64,000 nucleotides of DNA, taken from NCBI GenBank assembly GCA_016935615.1, contig JAFGQO010000158.1:19090-83089 (forward strand), given 5' to 3'. The notes beneath the pieces are model-generated. The model worked only from the letters and a program-made list of their open reading frames with translations, was not told the origin of the DNA and made no database searches. The stretch is from Bacteroidales bacterium. GTDB lineage: Bacteria > Bacteroidota > Bacteroidia > Bacteroidales > UBA10428. Of this stretch, positions 30,036-40,134 are shown piece by piece; position 1 is the stretch's first letter, and each line of letters opens with the position of its first letter. The position numbers and the translations under genes are program-made.

Positions 30036-32552
30036 ATGGATAAACAAAGTAAAAATCAATATACTATGGCGAAAAGAAAACAACACATTAACCTGATAAA
30101 GCATACCATCTTGTTAGTCATTGGCATAAGTATATTGCTGTGTATACAAGGACAAGAGAAGTTAAGTCTGAACGAGCAGGGCTATTTTGAAATGCCCGGT
30201 TTCAATGTATTTGTTTTCAGCGATTCCTACATGGAGGGACATCAGGGGGGAATTCAGATCATACATCACGGAAATCGGATAGCTGCTAACGGAGATGTGC
30301 GACTGGAAGGAACTCCCGGTCAGTGGCAGGCTTTTGCTCAACTTGACAATAAATCCATCGATAAAAATGCACAGACAATTACTCTTTCACTGAGCTATCC
30401 TAATATTGAAGTGCAAACAAGGAAATTTAATCCCATACAATACCCCGATCTTGAATTCAGTTACCGGATAAACGTGAAGGCTGAAGATCAATCGATTCGG
30501 ATCATTGTCGATCTGAATAAGCCATTGCCTAAAAAATGGGAAGGAAAGATCGGATTTCACCTTGAACTATTTCCCGGTGATCTGTTTGGGAGGTATTATT
30601 TAATGGATGACCGAGCCGGTATTTTTTCTCCCCAGCTTAACGGACCGTTCCATAAAATCAACCATGAGTATGATGTGATGCCCATGGCCGAAGGAATTAA
30701 CCTTGTCATTGCCCCCGAATCGGAAGAACAAAGGATATCCATACGATCATACAACGGGACCATAGAACTCCTCGACGGACGGGCACAACACAACAATGGC
30801 TGGTTCATTGTCCGGTCAATAATCCCGAAAGGAGCAAAAGAACATGCCATAGAATGGTTAATTACTCCTAATCTTATAAAAAGCTGGAAAAGCGATCCGG
30901 TTATACATATTAACCAGGCAGGTTATTTATCAAATCAGCCAAAAACTGCACTTATTGAATGTGACAAATCGGATACGACAATAAAAACCATTACATTGAA
31001 CAAAGTCCTGTCCGACGGAAAAACTCAGACCGTTATATCGGAGATTGCAAAAGAATGGGGAATATACCAGCGATACAGGTATTTTAACTTTGATTTTACG
31101 TCAGTCACCGAATCAGGAATATATTTCCTGTCTTTGAATGATCATCAGTCAGAACTCTTCGGAATTGGGGATGATATCTATGACAGGAATGTGTGGCAGC
31201 CCATACTGGAGTATTTTCTACCGGTGCAAATGTGCCACATGAGGGTAAACGACCGTTACAAAGTATGGCATGGCCTGTGCCACATGGATGATGCACGCAT
31301 GGCTCCTGTAAATACCATGCACTTCGACGGGTATGCCCAGGATTCTTCAACCCTTACAAGGTATAGATCCGGAGAGCATGTACCCGGTTTAAATGCAGGA
31401 GGCTGGCACGATGCCGGCGATTATGATTTACGCGTGGAATCGCAGGGAGGTACTGTTTACGTATTGAGCATGATCTACGAGTTGTTTGGAATTGATTATG
31501 ACATCACAACCATTGACCAGTCCAGTCACCTGGTTGAAATGCATGTGCCGGACGGCAAGCCTGATGTACTTCAGCAAATTGAGCACGGGGCGATATCCAT
31601 TGTAAGAGGTTATCAAAGTCTTGGCCGGTTGTACAGGGGAATTATTTGCAGCGATCTGAGACAATATGTGATCCTTGGAGACGGATCAACTATGACAGAC
31701 AATGTATCTTATACTTCAGAATCCGGCCTTCCGTCATGGTTGGGAAAAACAAATGACGACCGCTGGGTATTTACCGATAGTAATCCTGTCCGCGAACTGA
31801 TGGTTTGCAGTCATCTTGCTACCGCTTCGAGAGTGCTCAAAGGATACAATGATACCCTTTCGGAGCAGTGTGTCGCTATTGCCGAACTGCTCTGGCAGGC
31901 AAACCACGAATCGGAAAATGTAGTTCCAAAGATACAGGCCCTTGTTGAACTCTATATTACTACTGAAAAAGAGGTATATCTGGATGCAATAGTGACTATG
32001 GATGAAGATATCAGGACCAACATTGCCAAATGTGGCTGGACGGTAAGCCGGATCTTAAAGGATATTGACGATAATGCTTTCAGAAGAGGATTCACAATTG
32101 CTCTGCAGGGGTATTACAGAGAATTAAAAAAGACAACAGAATCAAATCCTTTCCTGGTTCCCTACCATCCAAGGATCTGGGGATCGGCCTGGAATATTGA
32201 AAAATTCGGAATTGAACAATACTATCTCTTCAGAACACTGGGTAACAACGATTCAAAGGAATACTTCCTGAATGCACTGAATTATATACTGGGTATTCAT
32301 CCGGGAGAAAATACTTCTTCGTTTGTTTCCGGGGTAGGAACAAAATCGGTAACTGTCGCCTACGGCTTAAACCGTGACGACTGGTCGTACATCCCCGGGG
32401 GTGTTATTTCAGGAACAGCAAATATAAAACCCGATTTCCCGGAACTGAAGGTCTGGCCATACCTGTGGCAGCAAACAGAATACATGGTCAGCGGTGCAGC
32501 TTCGGGTTTTACCTTTCTGGTACTTGCTGCCAGGGAGGTGCTGGGGGAATGA
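30036..32552 (+). CDS. Glycoside hydrolase family 9 with N-terminal Ig-like domain and unknown N-terminal region
   Basis: INQAGYLSNQPKTALIECD (GH9 Ig-like start), GGWHDAGDYDLRVESQGGTVYVLSMI, NRDDWSYIPGGVISGT, WQQTEYMVSGAASGFTFL. Confidence 0.9.
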   Translation: MDKQSKNQYTMAKRKQHINLIKHTILLVIGISILLCIQGQEKLSLNEQGYFEMPGFNVFVFSDSYMEGHQGGIQIIHHGNRIAANGDVRLEGTPGQWQAFAQLDNKSIDKNAQTITLSLSYPNIEVQTRKFNPIQYPDLEFSYRINVKAEDQSIRIIVDLNKPLPKKWEGKIGFHLELFPGDLFGRYYLMDDRAGIFSPQLNGPFHKINHEYDVMPMAEGINLVIAPESEEQRISIRSYNGTIELLDGRAQHNNGWFIVRSIIPKGAKEHAIEWLITPNLIKSWKSDPVIHINQAGYLSNQPKTALIECDKSDTTIKTITLNKVLSDGKTQTVISEIAKEWGIYQRYRYFNFDFTSVTESGIYFLSLNDHQSELFGIGDDIYDRNVWQPILEYFLPVQMCHMRVNDRYKVWHGLCHMDDARMAPVNTMHFDGYAQDSSTLTRYRSGEHVPGLNAGGWHDAGDYDLRVESQGGTVYVLSMIYELFGIDYDITTIDQSSHLVEMHVPDGKPDVLQQIEHGAISIVRGYQSLGRLYRGIICSDLRQYVILGDGSTMTDNVSYTSESGLPSWLGKTNDDRWVFTDSNPVRELMVCSHLATASRVLKGYNDTLSEQCVAIAELLWQANHESENVVPKIQALVELYITTEKEVYLDAIVTMDEDIRTNIAKCGWTVSRILKDIDDNAFRRGFTIALQGYYRELKKTTESNPFLVPYHPRIWGSAWNIEKFGIEQYYLFRTLGNNDSKEYFLNALNYILGIHPGENTSSFVSGVGTKSVTVAYGLNRDDWSYIPGGVISGTANIKPDFPELKVWPYLWQQTEYMVSGAASGFTFLVLAAREVLGE

Positions 32553-32618
32553 TCCTTTCCAAAAATGGTCTATGTGGCGTAACTCTGCAATATGTTGATT
32601 TATTCCATTAACCTGCAG

Positions 32619-32828
32619 GGACACCCCATGGGGTGTCCTTAATAACCAACATCCTATATTCAAATGAATATATATTATGGTGTAACCGGAAATAAATCTA
32701 ACCATAAAAAGTCACCCCATGGGGTTTCTGATATAACAAACATTCGATTTATAAATAGTTGCAACCTGGCGGGTCCTGAAAATCTCTGGTGTTTGAAATA
32801 AAAAAGGTCACGCCATGGTGGCGTGACC
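32619..32828. repeat. Cluster of three CCATGG-centred palindromes
   Basis: ggacaccccatggggtgtcc (32619-32638, perfect 20 bp), accccatggggt (32714-32725), ggtcacgcca-tgg-tggcgtgacc (32806-32828). Confidence 0.8.
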
Positions 32829-32854
32829 CTACATAAGCTTATACAAATATTATA

Positions 32855-34837
32855 TTACCTCATTACCACCATCTTGTTGTTCATATCAAAACTGCCACGG
32901 GCATTGTGGATGGTAATTTTGCAAATGTATGTGCCGCCGGGAACAGGAGAACCGCTGTTGCCGGTTCCGTCCCAGACATAACTGTAATTTCCCACCATTC
33001 TCTCGTTGAAATACACTTGTTTTACCACCTGGCCGTTTGTATTGAATATTTTCAGGTAAACAACCGACGGGATAGCCAGGCGATAGCGTATGGTTGTGCT
33101 TTCACTGAACGGATTCGGGTAACTGGAAGACAATTCAAATCCTTCGGCAGCATACTCTACCTCGTTAACAGGTGTAACAACAGAAACAACATAGGGACTC
33201 TCCAGATCAATGCCGTTCCCCGTACCCAGGTTTCTTGTATATTGCTTATCGGTAGCGTTATTCCAGTGTTCGTGTGTCCCCATGCTACTGAGTACAGATC
33301 CGTCCCCTTCCGGATCGTATTGCACAGCCCACTCGCTCGGATCGGCAGCCTGGTGCAGAAAATCATCGGTTGCGCCAAAGTGAGGAAATGGTCCATGTTC
33401 AGTTGACATAAAAGCAGTACCTTCCGTAGGATGATCTTCGTCAAACTCCTCGTATAGAAAATCGAAACAAACCGATTGAACAGCTACCGGATCCAGAGAA
33501 AGAAATAAAGAATTGGGCCAGTCACCATTAAATGGTGTCATCTCAAATTTTATTGGCGGATGTCCCCAGTTATAAGAACCCCAGGTACCGTCAACCAGGT
33601 AAAGAATGGTCTTACCTCCGAGGTGTTCATGACCCATAATATCTACAAAGCAACGGTAAGCCCCGTATTGATCATTTGGATCTTCACCCTCTTCATGGGC
33701 ATCAGGAATAGGTAATGTATAATGCATTTGCGATGTCATTCCGCACAAAGAACCAAAATGATTTTTGCTGGTAATGGATATTCCTGCCCTGTGGTGTTTT
33801 TTAAATACGGGTACATTGATCATATAGGTTGCCTCTATATAGGATTGAGGAATGTGATGCTCGTAAACACCATCACTGTATTTTAATACAGCACTCGATG
33901 ATTCCTCCATAGGAGTCAATCCTCCCCCGTAACCCCAGTAAATCACATCACGAAAATCGGGATATAATTTATCATAGGTAGCATCATTCATTGAGCAATT
34001 CGGATCTCCGATATGGATGTCTGCCTGAGACACACCGACTACATTAACCAATTGATTCAGCAATGCATGACAAACCTGGGGAGAGGTATTAACAGCAGCA
34101 TCGCCATTCCATATCCCATTTAAATTGATCTTAATGACAATTTTTTCTCCAGCCTGGTATCCGTTGTTCCCTCTGCCATGATTAGAATTGTAATACTTGA
34201 ATATTGCATCCCATGCAGCGTCATCAGATGTGGTAGCAGTAAGTTTATGCAAACCTGCTGACAACATATTGTTAACAACACTCTGATTTGTATTCTTATC
34301 CATATACCAATAGTCGCCCGAGGTATTTGTGCAGTTTTCATCCGTGGCATTCACATCATGTTCCCAAACCACACGTCCCGGCATAATTCCTTTTGCCACT
34401 CCAATGGGTTCGTTACCGGTTTGGGGAGGCTGCAGATCCTCTGTGGTTGCGGCTTTCAAAAAGCCATCGTTATTCACAACAGTTACAATCCCTGCTGCCA
34501 AACCGACTAACACAAACATGGTAGCCAGCACGTATCTTGCCTGCTTAAACCGTTCCCGGGCTTTTTTCATTACAAAGGTGAAAGTTCCCAGGCTCAGCAG
34601 GTATGCAACAAATGAGTAAGCCAATGGTGTTGTGGCTTTCATACAGGGATAATTGATCCTCGAAGGTTTTGGTATCACACGAATGAGGAACCAGATCAAT
34701 GATCCAAGACCTATAGTGAAAAATGTGATCCTGAACCAGAATTTTTTCATAAAAAGGGTAATTTTTCGTATCATAATACTTATCTCCTTTAAAATTATTT
34801 TCTTAAAATTCCTTGTCTTCCAGCACGCAAAAAACAA
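32855..34837 (-). CDS. DUF362-family protein with N-terminal TM segments and C-terminal T9SS-type sorting domain
   Basis: DUF362-like body (VKINLNGIWNGDAAVNTSPQVCHALL...); C-terminus SYPNPFSESTTIRYRL...GGTYICKITIHNARGSFDMNNKMVVMR; three hydrophobic segments in the first ~130 aa. Confidence 0.75.
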   Translation of the reverse strand: MFFACWKTRNFKKIILKEISIMIRKITLFMKKFWFRITFFTIGLGSLIWFLIRVIPKPSRINYPCMKATTPLAYSFVAYLLSLGTFTFVMKKARERFKQARYVLATMFVLVGLAAGIVTVVNNDGFLKAATTEDLQPPQTGNEPIGVAKGIMPGRVVWEHDVNATDENCTNTSGDYWYMDKNTNQSVVNNMLSAGLHKLTATTSDDAAWDAIFKYYNSNHGRGNNGYQAGEKIVIKINLNGIWNGDAAVNTSPQVCHALLNQLVNVVGVSQADIHIGDPNCSMNDATYDKLYPDFRDVIYWGYGGGLTPMEESSSAVLKYSDGVYEHHIPQSYIEATYMINVPVFKKHHRAGISITSKNHFGSLCGMTSQMHYTLPIPDAHEEGEDPNDQYGAYRCFVDIMGHEHLGGKTILYLVDGTWGSYNWGHPPIKFEMTPFNGDWPNSLFLSLDPVAVQSVCFDFLYEEFDEDHPTEGTAFMSTEHGPFPHFGATDDFLHQAADPSEWAVQYDPEGDGSVLSSMGTHEHWNNATDKQYTRNLGTGNGIDLESPYVVSVVTPVNEVEYAAEGFELSSSYPNPFSESTTIRYRLAIPSVVYLKIFNTNGQVVKQVYFNERMVGNYSYVWDGTGNSGSPVPGGTYICKITIHNARGSFDMNNKMVVMR

Positions 34838-35149
34838 TCAGGAATAATACAGTACGCACTTAAAAGATCAGTCTCTGAAAAAAATCACTGAACAGATTTC
34901 AGTTTGGGATTAAATATATCCTATAATTCCCAAAATACCAATGATAAATGTATAATTTAACTCAATTCATTCCAAATTGACAAGTTATACCTTACAGAGA
35001 ATAACTAAGTTTACCAACCTCAACATCCCGAATACACCGGTCTTAATCTGTAAAAGCAGGATAATATGATTCCACTGAAATGAATTCCATTTCACTATTT
35101 AGTTTTTACATAGGAATTATGTGCAAACGAATGGTTTGTATAAATGCCG

Positions 35150-35470
35150 CTATTCAATGCGGGCCACTCTGCATCCGGCTTCATTGACCAGCCAGCCGTA
35201 AAATTGCACGTTGGTGAAGTTGTGTGCATATTCCCTGAGAGCACTGATCTGTTCCGGATCTTCATCCATACTGGTTTCAATTATAATAATTGACGAAAGA
35301 TCTTCTTTGATTGCATAAATATCGGGAATATAACCTTCAAATTCAGGAGGCGGGTGAAATCCGGGTATGTGATCGGCCATAACATACCATCCGTCTCTTT
35401 GCAGGCTCATTGCTTCACGATAAATGCCCTTGCTCTGAGCAGCCTGACCGACAATCGTGCGAGTTTCCAT
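35150..35470 (-). CDS. Hypothetical protein with PD-(D/E)xK-nuclease-like pattern
   Basis: 106 aa; GYIPDIYAIKEDLSSIIIIETSMDED. Confidence 0.5.
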   Translation of the reverse strand: METRTIVGQAAQSKGIYREAMSLQRDGWYVMADHIPGFHPPPEFEGYIPDIYAIKEDLSSIIIIETSMDEDPEQISALREYAHNFTNVQFYGWLVNEAGCRVARIE

Positions 35471-35570
35471 CAGAATATGTTTTTGAAAGTTTAGTAAGCA
35501 GTTTTATCCCTTATACGAAATTTTTCATGCGTTGTTTGAAAAAGCAGGAAGTAAAACAAGGTGCATTATA

Positions 35571-35712
35571 GTTGATAAGTTGAGTAGTTGAGATGTTTAG
35601 GGTTTGGAGTCGGAAGACCGAAGTCGGGAGTTGATCAGTTGAATAGAGGATGAGGTGATGAGGTGATATGTTGAAGAGTTAAGAAGGTAAGATTGTGAGA
35701 TGTTTATAAGTT
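35571..35712. repeat. Low-complexity phrase repeat, copy 2 (inverted relative to copy 1)
   Basis: Reverse complement contains gacttcggtcttccgactccaaaccctaaacatctcaactactcaac, closely matching 22155-22210. Confidence 0.8.
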
Positions 35713-35785
35713 GTACCAAATGTTTTGATACTGACCGACAGGATTTGTAAATTTAATTGCTGCCGGTTGAGTTGTAAATAAAGGC

Positions 35786-36778
35786 TTGATATATATTAAA
35801 TTACTGATTATGAGATTGATAAATGATAGAATAAGATCTTCCGTAAGTCCAATAGCGTTTGCTCTGATTGTATGTCTTGCTTTTGGTTGTAAAAAAGAAA
35901 CAGAACCTGAATACCCTACGATTACAAGAGAAGAAAGTATCCCTGAAGATGCCATAAAGCAAACTCCGGAAAGTGATGAATTTCCTCCCATTATGCATTC
36001 TGATAACTGGGAATCTCCCGTACCTGTTGGTCTGCCAATTAATACTGCAGGTGGTGAAGATTCTCCTTATATTCCTTCAGATCGTAATGAATTCTACTTT
36101 TTCTTTACTCCGGACGTAAGTATTCCCGCAGAACAACAGGTACTGGATAATGTTACCGGAATATATATGGCAGAGTATAATGATGGCCTCTTTCAGAATC
36201 CTGAACGTGTTTGGTTGCAGGATCCGGGAAAACTTGCACTGGACGGAGCAGAATTTGTTGTTGGAAATGATATGCTTTTTGCAACCGCCAGAGAAGGCTA
36301 TACGGGAATTCACTGGTTCAGTGCCGAATATACAAACGGCAAGTGGTCAAACTGGCAAAATGCCGATTTTGATCCGGAGTTTGAAGTTGGTGAATTGCAT
36401 GTTCATGGCGATGAATTGTTTTATCATTCTTACCGTGATGGCGGAGCCGGTCAGTTGGATATATGGAAATTATCACGGATCAATGGATTCTGGCAAAATC
36501 CTGAAAATGTTGAATCTGTGAATACTTCAGGTGATGAAGGATGGCCTTATATTACTTCAGATGGCAACGAATTATGGTTTACTCGTTTTTATCTTGGATC
36601 ACCGGCTTTATTCAGGTCTTTAAAACAAAACGAAACATGGCAGGAACCGGAATTGATCATTTCACAATTCGCCGGTGAACCTACGCTTGATCAAGACGGG
36701 AATATTTTCTTTGTGCATCATTACTATAACAACGGGGTAATGCTGGAAGGAGATATTTACGTAGCCTATAAAAAATAA
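35786..36778 (+). CDS. WD40-like/PD40 beta-propeller lipoprotein
   Basis: Lipobox LAFGC; repeated SPYIPSDRNEFYFF, GWPYITSDGNELWFTR blade patterns. Confidence 0.75.
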   Translation: MIYIKLLIMRLINDRIRSSVSPIAFALIVCLAFGCKKETEPEYPTITREESIPEDAIKQTPESDEFPPIMHSDNWESPVPVGLPINTAGGEDSPYIPSDRNEFYFFFTPDVSIPAEQQVLDNVTGIYMAEYNDGLFQNPERVWLQDPGKLALDGAEFVVGNDMLFATAREGYTGIHWFSAEYTNGKWSNWQNADFDPEFEVGELHVHGDELFYHSYRDGGAGQLDIWKLSRINGFWQNPENVESVNTSGDEGWPYITSDGNELWFTRFYLGSPALFRSLKQNETWQEPELIISQFAGEPTLDQDGNIFFVHHYYNNGVMLEGDIYVAYKK

Positions 36779-37036
36779 CCCGCAAACCTGAATATTTGAT
36801 TTTCTGCTCAATTGAATCCTGTTCATGATGAAATCGGAGAAATTCTGACATATCCTTGTGAATTGATTTTTTATCATCCATATATCAAATGTAAGCGTGA
36901 AGTATTCAGAAAATTGAGCAGATTTATGTAACTTGTTCCGGCAGATGATTAAGGTTCCGATTGTATCTCATCTTTGCAGAAATAATTAATAAACCTTGCT
37001 GTATTCTGGAGACAGATCAACTGTAAAACTACTGAA

Positions 37037-39202
37037 GTGTATAGAATAAACCATACCCTGATCTTCCTGGCATTATGTTTTGCATTGTGGTTTTCTTTTT
37101 TCCAGTCAGGAATTTCCCGAGACGACAAATTTACAGAAACAGATACCGCCCTGATAAACCGGATCAATGAAAAAGCATTTTCACTGTACAAAACAAATCC
37201 TGATTCTGCTTTTGTATTAGTCAGAAGATCCCTGAGGCTGTCCCGTGAAGCAAATTACAGCAAGGGCGTTGCGGATGCATATAAAACACTGGCTTATACT
37301 CATTTGTTGAATTTTTCAAGAAATGACAGTGCCAGGTATTATTTCACCAAAGCATTTGAACTGTATAAGATACTGGATGATCAGCGTGGAATGGGCGTTG
37401 TATATTACGGCCTGGGATATTTATACAATTTCAATGGTGATATGGATCAATCGGAAAACTCAATGCGGAAAGGGTTATCCATTTTTCAAGAAATTAATGA
37501 TGCAAGAGGTATGTTTAATGTGTACCATGCCCTGGCATACCTCTGTAAGGAACGCAAAGATTACGATATGGCCTATGAATACATAGATCTGGCTATTAAA
37601 TATGCAAACCAAATAAATGATGTTTCGTCACAGGCAGATCTTTACAATACGAAAGGAAACATATTCAAAGACCAGGCAATGTTTGAACATGCGATCGATA
37701 TGTATTTCAAAGCATTGAAATTCTGGGAAACAGCGAATGATTCATCAGGAATGGCCATTGCATATGGAAGTATTGCAGAGATGTATTACCTGCAAAAAGA
37801 CTATAAAAAAGCCCTGCAATATCTCAATAATAAACTGCCCGTTTCAATCAAAATGAACAACAACTGGGAAGTCAGCAAGTCATACAACAGCATAGCATCA
37901 GTATACAATGCCCGGCAAAAATACGATTCTTCACTTCTCTATCTTAAGAAAGGCCTTCAACTCAACCTTATGATGAACTATCCCAGTGGCATTGCTGATT
38001 CATATTACAACCTGGCAAAAACATATTATCTGATGGCTGCTATCGATTCGGCAATTTTTTATGCCGATAAAAGTATAATTATAGCCAGGAATATATACGA
38101 CAGGGCCAAACTATCGGAATATTATGTCTTAAGAGGGAAAATACACCTTAAAGCCGGCAACAATAAAACTGCATTGCAGGATCTGCAGAAAGGATATGAA
38201 ATAGCCCGCGAACTGGATATACCTTTTGTAATTTCGGATGCTTCAAAATTGCTGAGCAAAATTTATGCTTCTAAAAACAACTACAAGGTAGCATATCACA
38301 TGTTAATGGAACACAAGCTCCTGGACGACAGCCTGAACAAGGATGAAAATATAAAGAAAATCACTCAAATGGAGTTACAATATGAATTTGATAAAAAACA
38401 ACGCAAAGCAGAACTTATGGCTGAAAAGGAAAGACTGGCAAACAAGGCAGCAATGAAACAGCAAAGAATATATATTATCGGACTATCCGTAATCCTGATT
38501 TTCCTGTTGCTACTCGGTATTTTAATTCTCAGGCAAAAAAATCTGCAGGTAAAATTTAAAACCATTGAACTGGAACAAAAACTGCTCAGAACGCAAATGA
38601 ATCCGCATTTTATTTTCAATTCTCTATGTGCCATACAGGATTATATGTACAGCAACAATGCAAAAGTAGCCGGCGATTTTCTTTCACGGTTTGCAGCACT
38701 GATGCGACAGATACTGGAAAACTCAAGAGCAGAATATGTAACTATCGATAAAGAAGTAAGCATGCTTACCAATTACCTTGAAATACAAAAACTCAGATTT
38801 GAACGAAAATTTATCTATGAAATAGATGTTGATCCTTCAATAGATACTGAAATCTTTGCAATACCTCCGATGCTGACCCAGCCTTTCATTGAAAATGCCA
38901 TTGAACACGGCCTGCTGCCAAAAAAAGGGAAAGGCAAAATTATGATTCGTTTTCAGTTGCAAAACAAATTGTTAACTATTGATGTAGAAGACAATGGAAT
39001 TGGCAGAGAAAAAACTGAAAATCAAAAAGAAGAACATCAGAAAACATCTCTTTCTACCATACTTACCACGGAACGCCTGGCCTATCTGAAAAATCAAACC
39101 GGGAAAGACATTTCTTTTTTTATTTATGACTTGAAAAAAAATGGAATGCCTTCCGGTACAAGAGTTACATTCAGAGTTCCTTATCAAAGAATTTATAACT
39201 AA
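37037..39202 (+). CDS. TPR-containing LytS-type histidine kinase
   Basis: TPR repeats; TM; QMNPHFIFNSLCAIQDYM; FIENAIEHGL, VEDNGIGRE. Confidence 0.93.
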   Translation: MYRINHTLIFLALCFALWFSFFQSGISRDDKFTETDTALINRINEKAFSLYKTNPDSAFVLVRRSLRLSREANYSKGVADAYKTLAYTHLLNFSRNDSARYYFTKAFELYKILDDQRGMGVVYYGLGYLYNFNGDMDQSENSMRKGLSIFQEINDARGMFNVYHALAYLCKERKDYDMAYEYIDLAIKYANQINDVSSQADLYNTKGNIFKDQAMFEHAIDMYFKALKFWETANDSSGMAIAYGSIAEMYYLQKDYKKALQYLNNKLPVSIKMNNNWEVSKSYNSIASVYNARQKYDSSLLYLKKGLQLNLMMNYPSGIADSYYNLAKTYYLMAAIDSAIFYADKSIIIARNIYDRAKLSEYYVLRGKIHLKAGNNKTALQDLQKGYEIARELDIPFVISDASKLLSKIYASKNNYKVAYHMLMEHKLLDDSLNKDENIKKITQMELQYEFDKKQRKAELMAEKERLANKAAMKQQRIYIIGLSVILIFLLLLGILILRQKNLQVKFKTIELEQKLLRTQMNPHFIFNSLCAIQDYMYSNNAKVAGDFLSRFAALMRQILENSRAEYVTIDKEVSMLTNYLEIQKLRFERKFIYEIDVDPSIDTEIFAIPPMLTQPFIENAIEHGLLPKKGKGKIMIRFQLQNKLLTIDVEDNGIGREKTENQKEEHQKTSLSTILTTERLAYLKNQTGKDISFFIYDLKKNGMPSGTRVTFRVPYQRIYN

Positions 39203-39228
39203 ATTCGCAGCACTGAATCCAATACCAC

Positions 39229-39975
39229 ATGAAAGCCATTATCATTGATGATGAAATAAGAGTAATTGGTACGATTGCCAAGCTGTTAAAAGATAATTTC
39301 AGTGACATAGAAATTGTAAGTACGGCAAATACTATTGCATCTGGATATAAAGTTATAATGCAATACAATCCTGATATTTTGATCCTCGATATCAATCTTC
39401 CGGATGGAACCGGATTTGATCTGTTAAAGAAAATTGACCCTCCTTGTTTTAAATTAATTTTTATTACTGCCTACGAAGAATATGCTATCAGGGCTTTTAA
39501 ATTCAGCGCCGTGGATTACCTAGTAAAACCCATTCAATCCATGGAATTTATTTCTGCCGTAAACCGGGCAAAAAACCTGAAAATCATTGAAGACCAGCAA
39601 TTGAAATTATCAGCTCTCCTTGAAAATCTCGAGGAAGAACATGCAATGAAAAAAATCGTACTGAGAACAGCTGAAAATATACATTTAATAAACCTGAACG
39701 ATATTATTCGTTGTGAATCTGACAGCAATTATACCTTGTTCTATCTGGTTAACGGTAAAAAAATCCTTGTTTCCAAAACCTTGAAAGAATTCGCTGAATT
39801 GCTTAAGCCATCCGGCTTTTTAAGAGTTCATCAATCCCACCTGATAAACAGTGATCATATTGACAGATATTCAAAGGCAGAAGGAGGAGCGATGATCATG
39901 AAAGACAACTCCAACATACCCATTTCTCATGAAAGAAAAGCCTATATTCTGAAATACCTTGAATCACTGTTATAA
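39229..39975 (+). CDS. LytTR-family response regulator
   Basis: KAIIIDDEIRVIGTI, LDINLPDGTGFDLL, LytTR DNA-binding domain (RVHQSHLINSDHIDRY). Confidence 0.94.
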   Translation: MKAIIIDDEIRVIGTIAKLLKDNFSDIEIVSTANTIASGYKVIMQYNPDILILDINLPDGTGFDLLKKIDPPCFKLIFITAYEEYAIRAFKFSAVDYLVKPIQSMEFISAVNRAKNLKIIEDQQLKLSALLENLEEEHAMKKIVLRTAENIHLINLNDIIRCESDSNYTLFYLVNGKKILVSKTLKEFAELLKPSGFLRVHQSHLINSDHIDRYSKAEGGAMIMKDNSNIPISHERKAYILKYLESLL

Positions 39976-40134
39976 TACAGCGCATCTGTGGAGGTATCTG
40001 TGCAAATTCTATGAATCCAAATACTAATGAATGTACCTGAAATACTCATCTGACTGTGGACTATTCTCATCTGTCCGGTTTCTGTTCATTCAGGGAATTA
40101 TATTTGTACTATCCTTTTTTAACAAAATCTGTTT

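Noticed and set aside
32906-33406. 166-aa plus-strand ORF
   Set aside because: Antisense to the DUF362/T9SS protein; no recognisable motif.
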